Below are positions 42,584 to 51,820 of a stretch of DNA of 64,000 nucleotides, in pieces. The DNA is from Hexactinellida sp. DTS-2022 (taxonomy: Eukaryota; Porifera; Hexactinellida). The notes beneath the pieces were generated by a model that did no database searches, was not told where the DNA came from, and saw only the letters and a list, made by a program, of their open reading frames with translations. How positions within the stretch are numbered: the first letter of the stretch is position 1; every line of letters starts with the position of its first letter. Made by a program: the position numbers and the translations under genes. The DNA lies in contig JAPNXP010000009.1 of assembly GCA_028753945.1 (NCBI GenBank), positions 930,001 to 994,000 of the forward strand. The letters are read 5' to 3'.

Positions 42584-43372
42584 TCAGACATCCCACTTAC
42601 ACAATACTATGCATCCATGGGTAATATATTCATTCGTATACATTAGTTTGTTTGCCAAGAAATAAAACTGTAGCTAGAAAATAACTGAAATGCAATAAAA
42701 TAATAGATATACCTCCCTTGTTGTTACTACAGCGGATTTGAATTCAAACAATTTATAATTGTGCCGTATTTAATATAACTTTTGGCATCATTGAGGTGAC
42801 TTCCTAAAGTGGTATTTGCAGAATATTATTGGAAAAAGATAAACTATGAAAATTGTAATATAAACTCACCAAACAGGATAGTTGGACCAGGGAGTACGTA
42901 GTGAAGTTCCACTGTTATTGACAGAAGTTTGAGCTCATCATTATCCCAGAATCAGATCTACTCTACTCTGCATTAGGTGAGTGAGTATATTGGTTGATAT
43001 ATTGATTTTGATATTGCCTTTATAATATCCATTTACCAATAATATATTAAGTTCGAGACACCAAATAGCAAAGGTATGCTCTGATCTGAAATCGTGTATC
43101 TGATCAACGAATATTCGTGAATTATTGGACTATTATTATACAAATCTTAATTGGTAAAATGTAAGTGGTATTGTACAAATATTAAGAATAAAATTTGAGC
43201 TCTTTCCTATCGATTAATTCCTTTTAATTTAAGTATATAATCCACTAAGCAGTTCATATTTATAGAAAATGAAAAGTAATCAAATGCAGCCTCTAACATA
43301 AATTATACCATCCATTAGTTAGGAATTCTATCTTTAACACATGAATAAATCGAATGGTCAAAGATCAAAGAG
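42584..43372. other. Intergenic, no supported gene
   Basis: AT-rich spacer downstream of the zinc finger gene. Confidence 0.6.
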
Positions 43373-43380
43373 TATAAATA
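43373..43380 (+). promoter_or_regulatory. TATA box of bZIP-like paralogue 2
   Basis: TATAAATA, 35 nt before the ATG at 43415; the other two paralogues have the same type of element at similar spacing. Confidence 0.55.
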
Positions 43381-43414
43381 TGTCGCAAAAATAGTTATTA
43401 TAATCTGCTATGAA

Positions 43415-43876
43415 ATGGAAATAATATCCTGCAATAAAAATATTGAATTTCCGTTTTATACTAATTACACCGGAACAAACGAGCATCCAAAAATAGAATT
43501 GACTGATGATGGGAGGTTTTCAATAGCTCTTACAGACGAAGTGATTATTCAGAATGGAAAAACTCTTCTCATGAATGATGGAGTGCAAGTAGGCAAAGAT
43601 TGGATAAAACATTTAGACAGAGTTAAAATAGTATCTTTATCAATCTCAAGTTTTAAGAGATTACTTTTTCTTCTGAAAATTGCTAAAGACGAAGCAGAAG
43701 AAATTGAGAGAATACGGAAAATTGAAAACAAACGAGTCAGCACTTCCCTTCACAGAAAGAAACTAGCAAGTTTCACAATTTATAAATTGGAGAAAGAGAA
43801 AAGCGAATTAGTGCTTAAGAAACTGCAATTGCTAAAAGAGATTGAATATTTCAAAAGCAATTTCAACATAGTTTGA
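43415..43876 (+). CDS. Maf/CNC-like bZIP-like protein, paralogue 2, 153 aa
   Basis: Same layout as the paralogue at 40171. Residues 67-99 are the extended-homology-like helices (IVSLSISSFKRLLFLL, then KDEAEEIERIR), residues 100-117 the basic region (ENKRVST, H at the invariant Arg position), and residues 118-146 a zipper with leucines seven apart (about residues 124, 131, 138). Basic region and upstream helices align to Maf proteins without gaps, but the first zipper leucine is two residues later than in canonical bZIPs. Intronless. Likely a lineage-specific transcription factor or a partner that modulates Maf/CNC factors. Confidence 0.7.
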   Translation: MEIISCNKNIEFPFYTNYTGTNEHPKIELTDDGRFSIALTDEVIIQNGKTLLMNDGVQVGKDWIKHLDRVKIVSLSISSFKRLLFLLKIAKDEAEEIERIRKIENKRVSTSLHRKKLASFTIYKLEKEKSELVLKKLQLLKEIEYFKSNFNIV

Positions 43877-44216
43877 GTTCCTTCTTAGCTTTGCTTTATT
43901 CAAATTAAGCAAGAAACGCCATTAATTAATGCCATTTCTGCTCAACTGTAGTATGTAGCAACTAAGTATTGCTAGGTTTTTTATTGTATTATATTCTTGT
44001 ATTGTTATTCTCATAATTGTGATGCGTACTTATAATAAATATAAAATTGCTTAAAACCGAATTTATATTTGCAGATACATAGTTTTCTCATTAACCATCG
44101 TTATATTTCATAGCGTAGTTAATTAACTTTCACGCTACAGTGGATATCGGCTATTAGAACATGTTGGGAATAGGGAAATGTGTTCTTACGTATAACCGAT
44201 ACTTTACAATACTAAT

Positions 44217-44490
44217 AAAGCCCCACCACTTTGACAAGTCTTCATTTCATTGCCAAAGTTATGGTATTTGTTATTGACACTTGTGTGTAAACTTTATACA
44301 TATGTATAGTGCACTTAGGGAATAATATTCATAATTCATAGATCTAGTGACTGTTGCTAAGAAAAATTTGTTAGTTTGAATTTAAATCGTAGTACGTAAT
44401 AAGGTATTTTGGAAATTTAAATAAAATCAGTTTAGTTTGATGTGTCAACGTGTTTGCCCCACCACTAAAATCTCGTTCTTACGCGCCTGG
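44217..44490. repeat. Dispersed repeat, copy 1
   Basis: Starts AAAGCCCCACCACTTTGACAAG and ends GTTTGATGTGTCAACG, then CCCCACCACTAAAATCTCG and ACGCGCCTGG. The copy at 46620-46974 has the same two ends with a longer interior. Confidence 0.7.
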
Positions 44491-46196
44491 CTAGTGTCTA
44501 CCCTGAGTCTAATTAATACAGGCCCAACTAAATATAGGTAACAATCTTACCTCTGGGCTCTGGGTACAATAATATAGTGTGTACCTTCAGGAATAGATCT
44601 CCATATATAACAGTTCTGTTATAATACAATCACTAAACTCCTATCGAAATTTATATGTTGGGCTTGTAATATCAACAAATTTAATTACGAATTTATTAAC
44701 TTATCTAGCTAAGTTTTGGGTAAGTAATCATTTTTAATACATACAAATTGATACAATACAAAATGCATTGTTTATAATATTATATATTAATTGTTGGGGA
44801 AATCTATCAACCAACAAATAACTCACTTCATTAGCCTTTGTTTTAACATAAATATTATGGTTTAAACTTGTCTGAAACTGGTTAGCTGGTAATTGCTCCA
44901 TACACAAACAATGATATGCAAAAAGCATATCACAATATTCAGCTGGGTTGGACATAAATTTGGTTTTTACAAAATAGTTTAGTATTTGGAAAATTGTTCC
45001 CACACAAATGCCGGTCGGTGTATGAACTAAAGCAAACCTACGCTCAGTAGTAACTACCAAGTAGACTAAAACAACACTGAATGGCTCAAATTAACATGTT
45101 ACAATCCGCAAGAATAGTACATAGCATTCTATGAATAGTATTTCAGAAAATTTGATTATCAAATAATTCAAATTTGATTCAGTAAAATAATAATTTTTAC
45201 TCAGAGTGCCCAACTATAAATATTTTGCAAATTTCACTACTAGTGTTGAGGACAGTATCGTTTATTATCCTTTCAGTACATATTGTACACCAAATTTTTT
45301 CACTTTTAATATATAATAAAGTATTTCTATGAAGGCCACCTCAGCTCGGGACCAGGTCGCTCTGACCCGATTAAGCGGAGTAATCTATTAACCGAAAATA
45401 TTTTAAGTCAAAATGCAATTCCGTCCTATAATTCCTGTGAAATTTTGACCCGATTAATTATTAAGCAGTGAAATCTATTACCCAGTGGCTCTATTAAGCG
45501 GAGTCCACTGTAGTGACTGTACATTCAAAGTACTATACAATAAGGACATTGAAAGTGAATGTATACTATATAACCACATAGCTATTTAGGACTCTATTAC
45601 CCACACAAATTAACCATAAGAGAGGTGCTAGATTTATATGTGGGTTCAAAGAATTTAACCGTTTTTGAAAGTATTTTAAATCGAAATTACACCCTCAAAC
45701 CAAATAATGACAATACCTAGAAACTCTACGAGTAATTATACTCTAGAGTAAATACAGTGAACTTTCATTTCGTTTGTTGAATATTAATAACCAATTGTCT
45801 GTAACAGCCCGCTATCTTCCAGACATACATTCCTTTTATACCACATACATAATAGTTTGTTTGTTAAATCGCGTGATAAAACGGCAAACTCTATAGTAAA
45901 ATCCTGTTATTAGCAACCGTATGGGCCTTAATATTTAGTTATAAGTGGAGTAAAACCAATTACTATAAAGCTTTAGGGGCAACATCACTTCGTAATAAAC
46001 AGTTTTTTTTTAGTTTACTGTACCATGTTTCCTCGAATAGTAGTACTAGCTGGTGCGATTCTTAATTTAAAGCCTATTATATTCGAGGTAAATTTTTTTA
46101 AGTAATATTTTTCCTGTCTAATTATTTCCATCACGGGACTGATTTGCATACAACGTTACTACTGTATGATGACAATGCTGTACTACAGGCCTAATA

Positions 46197-46375
46197 CAGG
46201 CAGGTCTGCTTAATAGAATTATAATAATAATACTTTTTATTATGAACAAGCCCTATGGTCCCAATTTAACATGTTACATAAATTTGTATTAAGTTGAGTT
46301 CGCTTATTATGAAGTCTCTCTATTATGAAAACAATTTTTGGTCCCTTGAATGTTCATAATAAATAAACCTGACTG
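46197..46375. mobile_element. TA-flanked MITE, family B, second copy
   Basis: The reverse-oriented copy of the element at 5216-5400. Shared internal phrases include TTATTATGAACAAGCCCTAT and GGTCCCTTGAATGTTCATAA. Ends CAGGCAGGTCTGC and ACCTGACTG, with TA on both sides. Confidence 0.75.
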
Positions 46376-46619
46376 TAATTCTACTGCAGACAAATTTTTG
46401 CAGATGTAGGTGTAACCAGAAGCTTAAAAAAATAACATTGTTCCAGGTAATACCGTACGTACAATTCGGGATAATTATTAATAAGTATATTCAATTTACA
46501 CCCAAAATGGTCCGCTTTAATTATCCCTGCGTCTATCGGTCTATGCACTCATGTCATATGCGTATGAGCCGTGTGGGAAGTGAGGACTAAAGCCCCACCT
46601 CAGTTTATTTTGGTGGGGC

Positions 46620-46974
46620 TAAGCCCCACCACTTTTACAAGTTACCATTTTAATTGTCAAAATAAAAGATTCATACATATTGATCGTGCTCTTAGGAAAA
46701 TTCATAATTTATAAATTTACGCTTTTAAAATACTATTCCATCTCTTCCTTATAATATTTGCATTTCACCCTTCAACTCGTTGACCTAGCCTTGATTAATA
46801 AGAATGCAACATTCGCTAAATCTTTAGTCCAGCTATTAAAAAGAAAACTTGCTAAGGAATTTATTAGTTTTAATTCAAATCGTATATCATTTTTCGGAAA
46901 TTTTTATTTTTAAAACTTAGTTTGATGTGTCAAAGTGTTATCCCCAGTAGTAAAAATCTCGTTCCTACGCGCCT
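46620..46974. repeat. Dispersed repeat, copy 2
   Basis: Related to 44217-44490. It is preceded by an inverted AGCCCCACC / GGTGGGGCT pair at about 46592-46622, perhaps an element end. Confidence 0.65.
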
Positions 46975-47130
46975 GTATGCACTATAAAATATTCAGACAA
47001 TTGGGTCGTTGAACAAATTTGATAAGCATTTAATAGCAAATAAACAATAATTTAAACTCATTTGAAGCCATTTATTTGCTTGGCGCGTGTTTTAAAAATA
47101 AATAAAAGCGTGTCAAGTTTGTTTTGACAG

Positions 47131-47622
47131 TTAAAAAGGATTGATTATATTCCAATTGTAGAGTTGTGCTTCGTAAAATCCAGGACTTTTCTTTTCGCGA
47201 TTTTGATTTTGAAGTAGGCAGTTGTTATAGAATTCTATTTCCTGCTGTAGTTTTTGTTTTGTTTGAACAAGATGCATTCTGTCATTCTTCAATCTCTGAA
47301 TTTCTAGCATCGCGATTTTTCTTCTATTATATTTCGTGCTAACACGCTTGTTTTCTATATTTCGTATTTTCATGATATACCGAACATCCTCATCGCTTAC
47401 ATCCAAACTATCCAAAATTCTCTTAAAGCAGGAAATTGAGAATGATACGAGTTTTTTTCTATCCAAGTTTTGCAACCAGTGTTCATCACACGTTTGGTTA
47501 TCTGTCAGAATGAGGCTCCTTCCTTGCTCCCTGATTGTCTGATCGCTCAAAGACAGAGTAAACCTTAGGTCTAGAGGGTCAGTCGAAATATCTAATGTTT
47601 TCTTTTGTTTTTCGAAACTCAT
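47131..47622 (-). CDS. Maf/CNC-like bZIP-like protein, paralogue 3, 163 aa
   Basis: The best conserved member of the trio. Residues 52-85 read DRKKLVSFSISCFKRIL and then VSDEDVRYIMKIR, aligning with the extended homology region of Maf factors. Residues 86-102 are the basic region (ENKRVST, N at the invariant Arg, then RRK). Residues 103-135 are a zipper with leucines at heptad positions. The C-terminus continues for about 28 residues, ending YNWNIINPF, longer than in its paralogues. The ATG at 47622 has TATATAAATA 43-52 nt upstream. Intronless. I infer that it belongs to a local, dispersed duplication of a small transcription-factor family. Confidence 0.72.
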   Translation of the reverse strand: MSFEKQKKTLDISTDPLDLRFTLSLSDQTIREQGRSLILTDNQTCDEHWLQNLDRKKLVSFSISCFKRILDSLDVSDEDVRYIMKIRNIENKRVSTKYNRRKIAMLEIQRLKNDRMHLVQTKQKLQQEIEFYNNCLLQNQNREKKSPGFYEAQLYNWNIINPF

Positions 47623-48151
47623 TGTTTGGTAAATTTGTATTTTATTGGAATAGTATTTCTGTTGTATTTATATATTTACAAACGATCGGTAATGGTACTT
47701 AGATTTCAAAAGTCGATATTGAAAGAATTATGTAATAAAATGCACACAAAATGAATAGAAATGAGCTTCATATATTCAGTTCCAGTTTAATAATAAGCCA
47801 CCATACTGTCCGACTCCGTACAACAGTTGTACCACTTATCGAGACCATGTGGAAGATAGATTTGGGAATTTTATTGCCGAAGCAGACAGTAACTAACATA
47901 TTTATTTATGAGTTCACTTATACAGCGATCTCGGCGTTTGTATTAAACAAGTTAAAAAACCTGGCTAGTTTCTAGCGATTGTTTTTTATGTTTATAAAAA
48001 ACACCATCGCTAGAAACTAGCCAGGTTTTTTAATACAAACGCCGATGATCGCTGTATAAGTAAATTCTTTATTTATTTGTCCCCATATAATCTTTTGATT
48101 TATTATTCGATTATTATTACTACATTGTATTACAGTTTCTATTTAAGAGCC
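47623..48151. other. Intergenic with long inverted repeat
   Basis: The notable feature is the foldback at 47916-48061. A 74-codon frame at 47751-47975 runs into it and is not convincing. Confidence 0.6.
47916..48061. repeat. Long inverted repeat, arms of about 57-64 nt
   Basis: The left arm (47916-47979) and right arm (48005-48061) match almost perfectly, apart from a short insertion in the left arm (about nine bases near 47948-47957) and a one to two-base difference. The loop is about 25 nt and AT-rich. It lies about 90 nt past the stop codon of the DLD gene, on its 3' side. Confidence 0.9.
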
Positions 48152-49986
48152 TCAAATGAAGTTTATCGCCTTTCCAAACGAGACCTGTTGATTCGCGCCC
48201 TTGAACGCTTCAGAGACGGTAGGGTGGGCGTGGCATGTCCTGGCCACATCTTCACACGTTGCGCCATGTTCCATAGCTAGCACAGCCTCGTTAATCAGCT
48301 CTCCCGCCATGGTACCCAGGAAGTGAGCTCCTAGCATTTTGTTGGTTCCCTTCTCTCCCAGAATCTTCACCATTCCTTCGAAATCTGCATTCGTCCTCGC
48401 TCTGCTGTTTGCGGAGAGCGGAAACCTACCTACATTGTACTCCGCACCTTCCTGCTTGAGGTCTTCTTCTGTCTTTCCCACCCAGGCCACCTCAGGGTGC
48501 GTATATATCACAGAAGGGACGCAGTTATAGTTTATGTGAGCCGGTTTTCCAGACACTATACTCTCCACGCAAATCACACCCTCGTCTTCTGCCTTGTGAG
48601 CAAGCATCGGGCCGTGGATACAGTCACCAATCGCGAATATATTTGGATAATTAGTACAAAAATGTCCGTTTGTAATTATTCTACCTTTACTGTCGGTTGG
48701 GATATTAAGCTCTTCAAGCCCTAGACCGGAAGTGTATGGCCTCCTCCCCACACACAGCAGCAGACAGTCCCCTTCCAGAGTCTCCGTCACGCCCTAAGAG
48801 ATAATATCATCCTGTGCCCTAAGAGATAATATTCGAGTATTCAAGAACCTGTTTCGTGTCTTGCATTGTAACTCTCACTGCTTCAGGTCCTAGCTTTTCA
48901 GCTTTCGTAACCTTGCAGTTCAGTCTAAACTTCATCCCCTGCTTAGTGAGGAGTTTCTGGAACATAGCACTAATCTCGCTGTCTACGCCCGTGCCGCCCA
49001 CGCTGTTTGCGAACTCCACAGCCGTCACGTTTGCCCCCAGTCTGCTCCACACGGACCCGAGCTCTACCCCTATCACCCCTGCTCCGATCAGTATCATGTG
49101 TTTGGGGACCTTAGAGAGGCTGAGCGCACCCGTGCTGGAAACGACCAATTTCTCATCTATGTCGATTCCAGGGAACGGAGTAACCTCAGATCCTGTGGCG
49201 ATAATAATGTTCTTTGTTCTGATTAGTTCCTGATGAGCAACACATTAAATAAATTTCCATATTTCCTTATTCAAGTTAACCACTTGTTTTAACGTATTTG
49301 TATTTGTGTCCAATAGTATTTTTGGAAAATCATTATGGTGTATGTTATATTTAAAACAGATCAGAACTGAAAATATATTTACAAATTATCCTGTAGAGTA
49401 TTTATTGAAATAACAAATACATTCAAGTTATTATTACATAGTTCTGTAAACTTAACCTATTTGTAAAGACTCATTGCAATTTACCTAATCATTATAATTA
49501 ACTCTGACTCACTTGACTTTTATCTGCTTTTGTAACTGTAACTATGTTAGGATCAGTTATGGTTCCGTTCCCTTTAATGTGAGCCACTTTATTTCGCTTG
49601 AATAAGTAAGCAATTCCATTAGTCAGAGTCTTCACAGCTGTATTTTTCTGTTTCATTAGATTCGGAAGGTTGAGTGCTAATCCTGTTACATCTATTCCTC
49701 TTCCAGCGAATTCGTGTTTGGCCATGTGATAGAGGTGACTGTTGTGCAGTAGAGCCTTACTGGGGATACACCCTACATTCAAACAGGTGCCCCCAAAGGT
49801 TACCTCTTTCTCCACACAAACAGTCTTCAGTCCCAGCTGTGCGGCCTTCACTGCGGCTACATAACCGCCGGGACCGGACCCTATCACCACGAGGTCGGCC
49901 TCTGCTGTCTGACTGCTGAACAGAGCGAGTCTCAAGCGGACCCTGCTTCTCCCAACGAGCTTGCTATATCTCACACTACGCAGCAT
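48152..49986 (-). CDS. DLD: Dihydrolipoamide dehydrogenase, three exons
   Basis: Exons, in coding order, are 49986-49513, 49229-48849 and 48793-48152; together 498 aa, against 509 in humans. A Ser/Arg-rich mitochondrial presequence precedes the FAD-binding [19 protein letters not shown] motif. The redox disulfide is in [16 protein letters not shown]. The NAD site is [18 protein letters not shown], and the catalytic HAHPTVSE lies near the C-terminus. As E3, the enzyme reoxidises lipoamide in the pyruvate, 2-oxoglutarate and branched-chain dehydrogenase complexes and in glycine cleavage. The second intron is only 55 nt, ends in TATCTCTTAG|GGCGTGACGG and contains a duplicated acceptor 25 nt earlier. 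The correct joint restores QDTKQ to GVTETLEGD. The 3' end lies 90 nt from a long inverted repeat. Confidence 0.95.
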
Positions 49987-50834
49987 GCTTATGCTATGCA
50001 GTGACGATATACGAATGTTATAACTTGTGTTGATTAATTAGTAACTATTCTAACGGGGAGATTCGGGGCTGTATTTCGATCCGGCTAGTCTAATTTCTGA
50101 TTATTTAGCCATTTCAGTTATAGTATCAACTGACCAAGTTATGCATCGCAATGACTTGAGACCGAATTTATTAAAAATGTGGCCGATATTTCTGTCTACG
50201 ACTAATGTAACATTCCCTAAAATATAGCTCTATGTATTTCACGTAAAATAATATTTGAATTATACAATTTTTTATTTAATTAATATTTAAATTAGTCCTA
50301 ATAAAGTTTAATTATGGAGCATTTCAATTCAAATACGAACATAATATAATTATAATATTTAGGCTAAGATGCTTATAGAGACGAATATCGAATAGTTTAT
50401 AATGCATGTTAGAATCAATACTCTCTCAACACTGCACTATTTACTAATTTCGGTAAATGAAAGTAGCGCAATTTAGAATTAGGTTGTTATTAGTTGCGGC
50501 TTTACAATCCCAAGAATCCCCCTACTATGCCAGACTGTTAGTCATAAAGTTCAATCAGTATACAGACGAGTATCAGTGTATACAGCTGGCACAATAAGGT
50601 TAGATCTGGAACTAAAAGTAAGCACTTTCAACTTGTGGCTCCTAAGTTCACTTTGGGGTAACTAGAGATTTGTAACCATTTGAATCGGAGACTATTGGGA
50701 CTTGATACAGAGGTTGATTAAGACGTCCAGATTAGATATTTAGATATAATTGTAGAAATTTCCTTGTAAGGTAAAAACGATTGATCTACATGCATCAAGA
50801 AAGCTTTTTCTCTGTAGATATTAGTAGTTTCATT
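49987..50834. other. Intergenic between DLD and p23
   Basis: Divergent promoter region, AT-rich, no gene and no convincing TATA box. Confidence 0.6.
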
Positions 50835-51314
50835 ATGGCTGTCTGCTCAGAGACTATCCCGCCATTCACTCGATGGGCACAGAGAGAAGATAAAATATTT
50901 ATTACCATAGAGGTATGTAGCACAGATGCGAAAAAATCAAGACAAGAGATCAACGATGATAACTTCAGTTATTACTGTGAGAAAGAATGCACTCCGACTA
51001 TTTCATACTTACTCGAGTTAAAGTTTTTCGGGGAAATAATTCCTAACAAAACACTGAAGAAAGAGAATGACAAAGAGATTATGTTCGTCTTCTTTAAGTT
51101 GAATAAACTCTACTGGCCACGCTTAGTAAGCAGTGAAAAGAAGTTGCACTTTCTAAAAACAGATTTCGAGAAATGGATTGACCCAGAGGATTCAGGCGAT
51201 GAATTTGAGAAGGAGAAAAACTTGGATAAATTAATGGAGGCAATGGGGCGAGTAAGTGAGATGGGAGAAGGCGACAGCAGCAATGAGGAAAATGGACCTC
51301 AAATCCAGACTTAA
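50835..51314 (+). CDS. p23-like HSP90 co-chaperone (CS domain)
   Basis: 159 aa from the ATG at 50835. An earlier in-frame ATG at 50790 would add 15 residues, but it lies ahead of the domain. Residues about 5-110 are a CS domain with the p23-type strand order and the diagnostic WPRL motif (YWPRLVSSEKKLHFLKTDF). This is followed by the FEKWIDPED linker and an acidic tail, about 40 residues, which in p23 is needed for chaperoning. PTGES3/p23 stabilises the closed ATP state of HSP90. The domain is quite divergent, so I do not use the symbol. No intron. Confidence 0.85.
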   Translation: MAVCSETIPPFTRWAQREDKIFITIEVCSTDAKKSRQEINDDNFSYYCEKECTPTISYLLELKFFGEIIPNKTLKKENDKEIMFVFFKLNKLYWPRLVSSEKKLHFLKTDFEKWIDPEDSGDEFEKEKNLDKLMEAMGRVSEMGEGDSSNEENGPQIQT

Positions 51315-51820
51315 ATTACTACCTAAAATGGTGGCATTTGAATCTCCCAACTGCCCAAACTCTATAGATTGAGGTTAGATATGCAGTCATCAAATTTGAA
51401 AAAATTCTGATGAATGTTGATGGCTAAACACAGTGATAACTCTGTATTAAAAATTCATTAGATTCACTAGAAAATCATTATTTTAGTTCTATTTCACTGC
51501 TTTGTTAATTAATTAAATTGTGAATTGAAAAATATTATTATTCCTTTCTGAAAGTGCTCCAGCTGATGAGAATCCAAACCAAGTTCCGATTACTATTACT
51601 ATAATATTATTAGGGTCCAATTTACGGAACTAATAAACCCCAAATCAGTTTTAAAATTGAAACATGAGAAATAGGTTTGAAGTTTATTAACTAACTTAAT
51701 AAGACCATGTACATTACTCTGATAGCAAAATAGTCAAATTGTTATCAGTGTTGTTTGTTAATAATTATCCTTTGAATTATTATTTAAACTACATTCATTG
51801 TTCTATTTAGCAATTTACGA
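51315..51820. other. Intergenic, AT-rich
   Basis: No gene; likely 3' UTR of p23 and promoter of SBDS. Confidence 0.6.

Larger units (their letters stand above)
43877..47130. other. AT-rich intergenic with dispersed repeats
   Basis: No gene is supported. It holds two copies of a repeat ending TCTCGTTC-TACGCGCCTG (44217-44490 and 46620-46974), a MITE at 46197-46375, and a partial MITE ending GGAGTCCACTG at 45510. A 108-codon frame on the minus strand (44734-45060) lacks an ATG near its beginning and any known domain, so it is not called. Confidence 0.6.

Noticed and set aside
44734-45060. 108-codon ORF, minus strand
   Set aside because: No ATG in its first third, no domain recognised and no clear splice sites. 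Could be an orphan exon, but the evidence is too weak.
47751-47975. 74-codon ORF
   Set aside because: It runs into the left arm of the long inverted repeat and has no domain.
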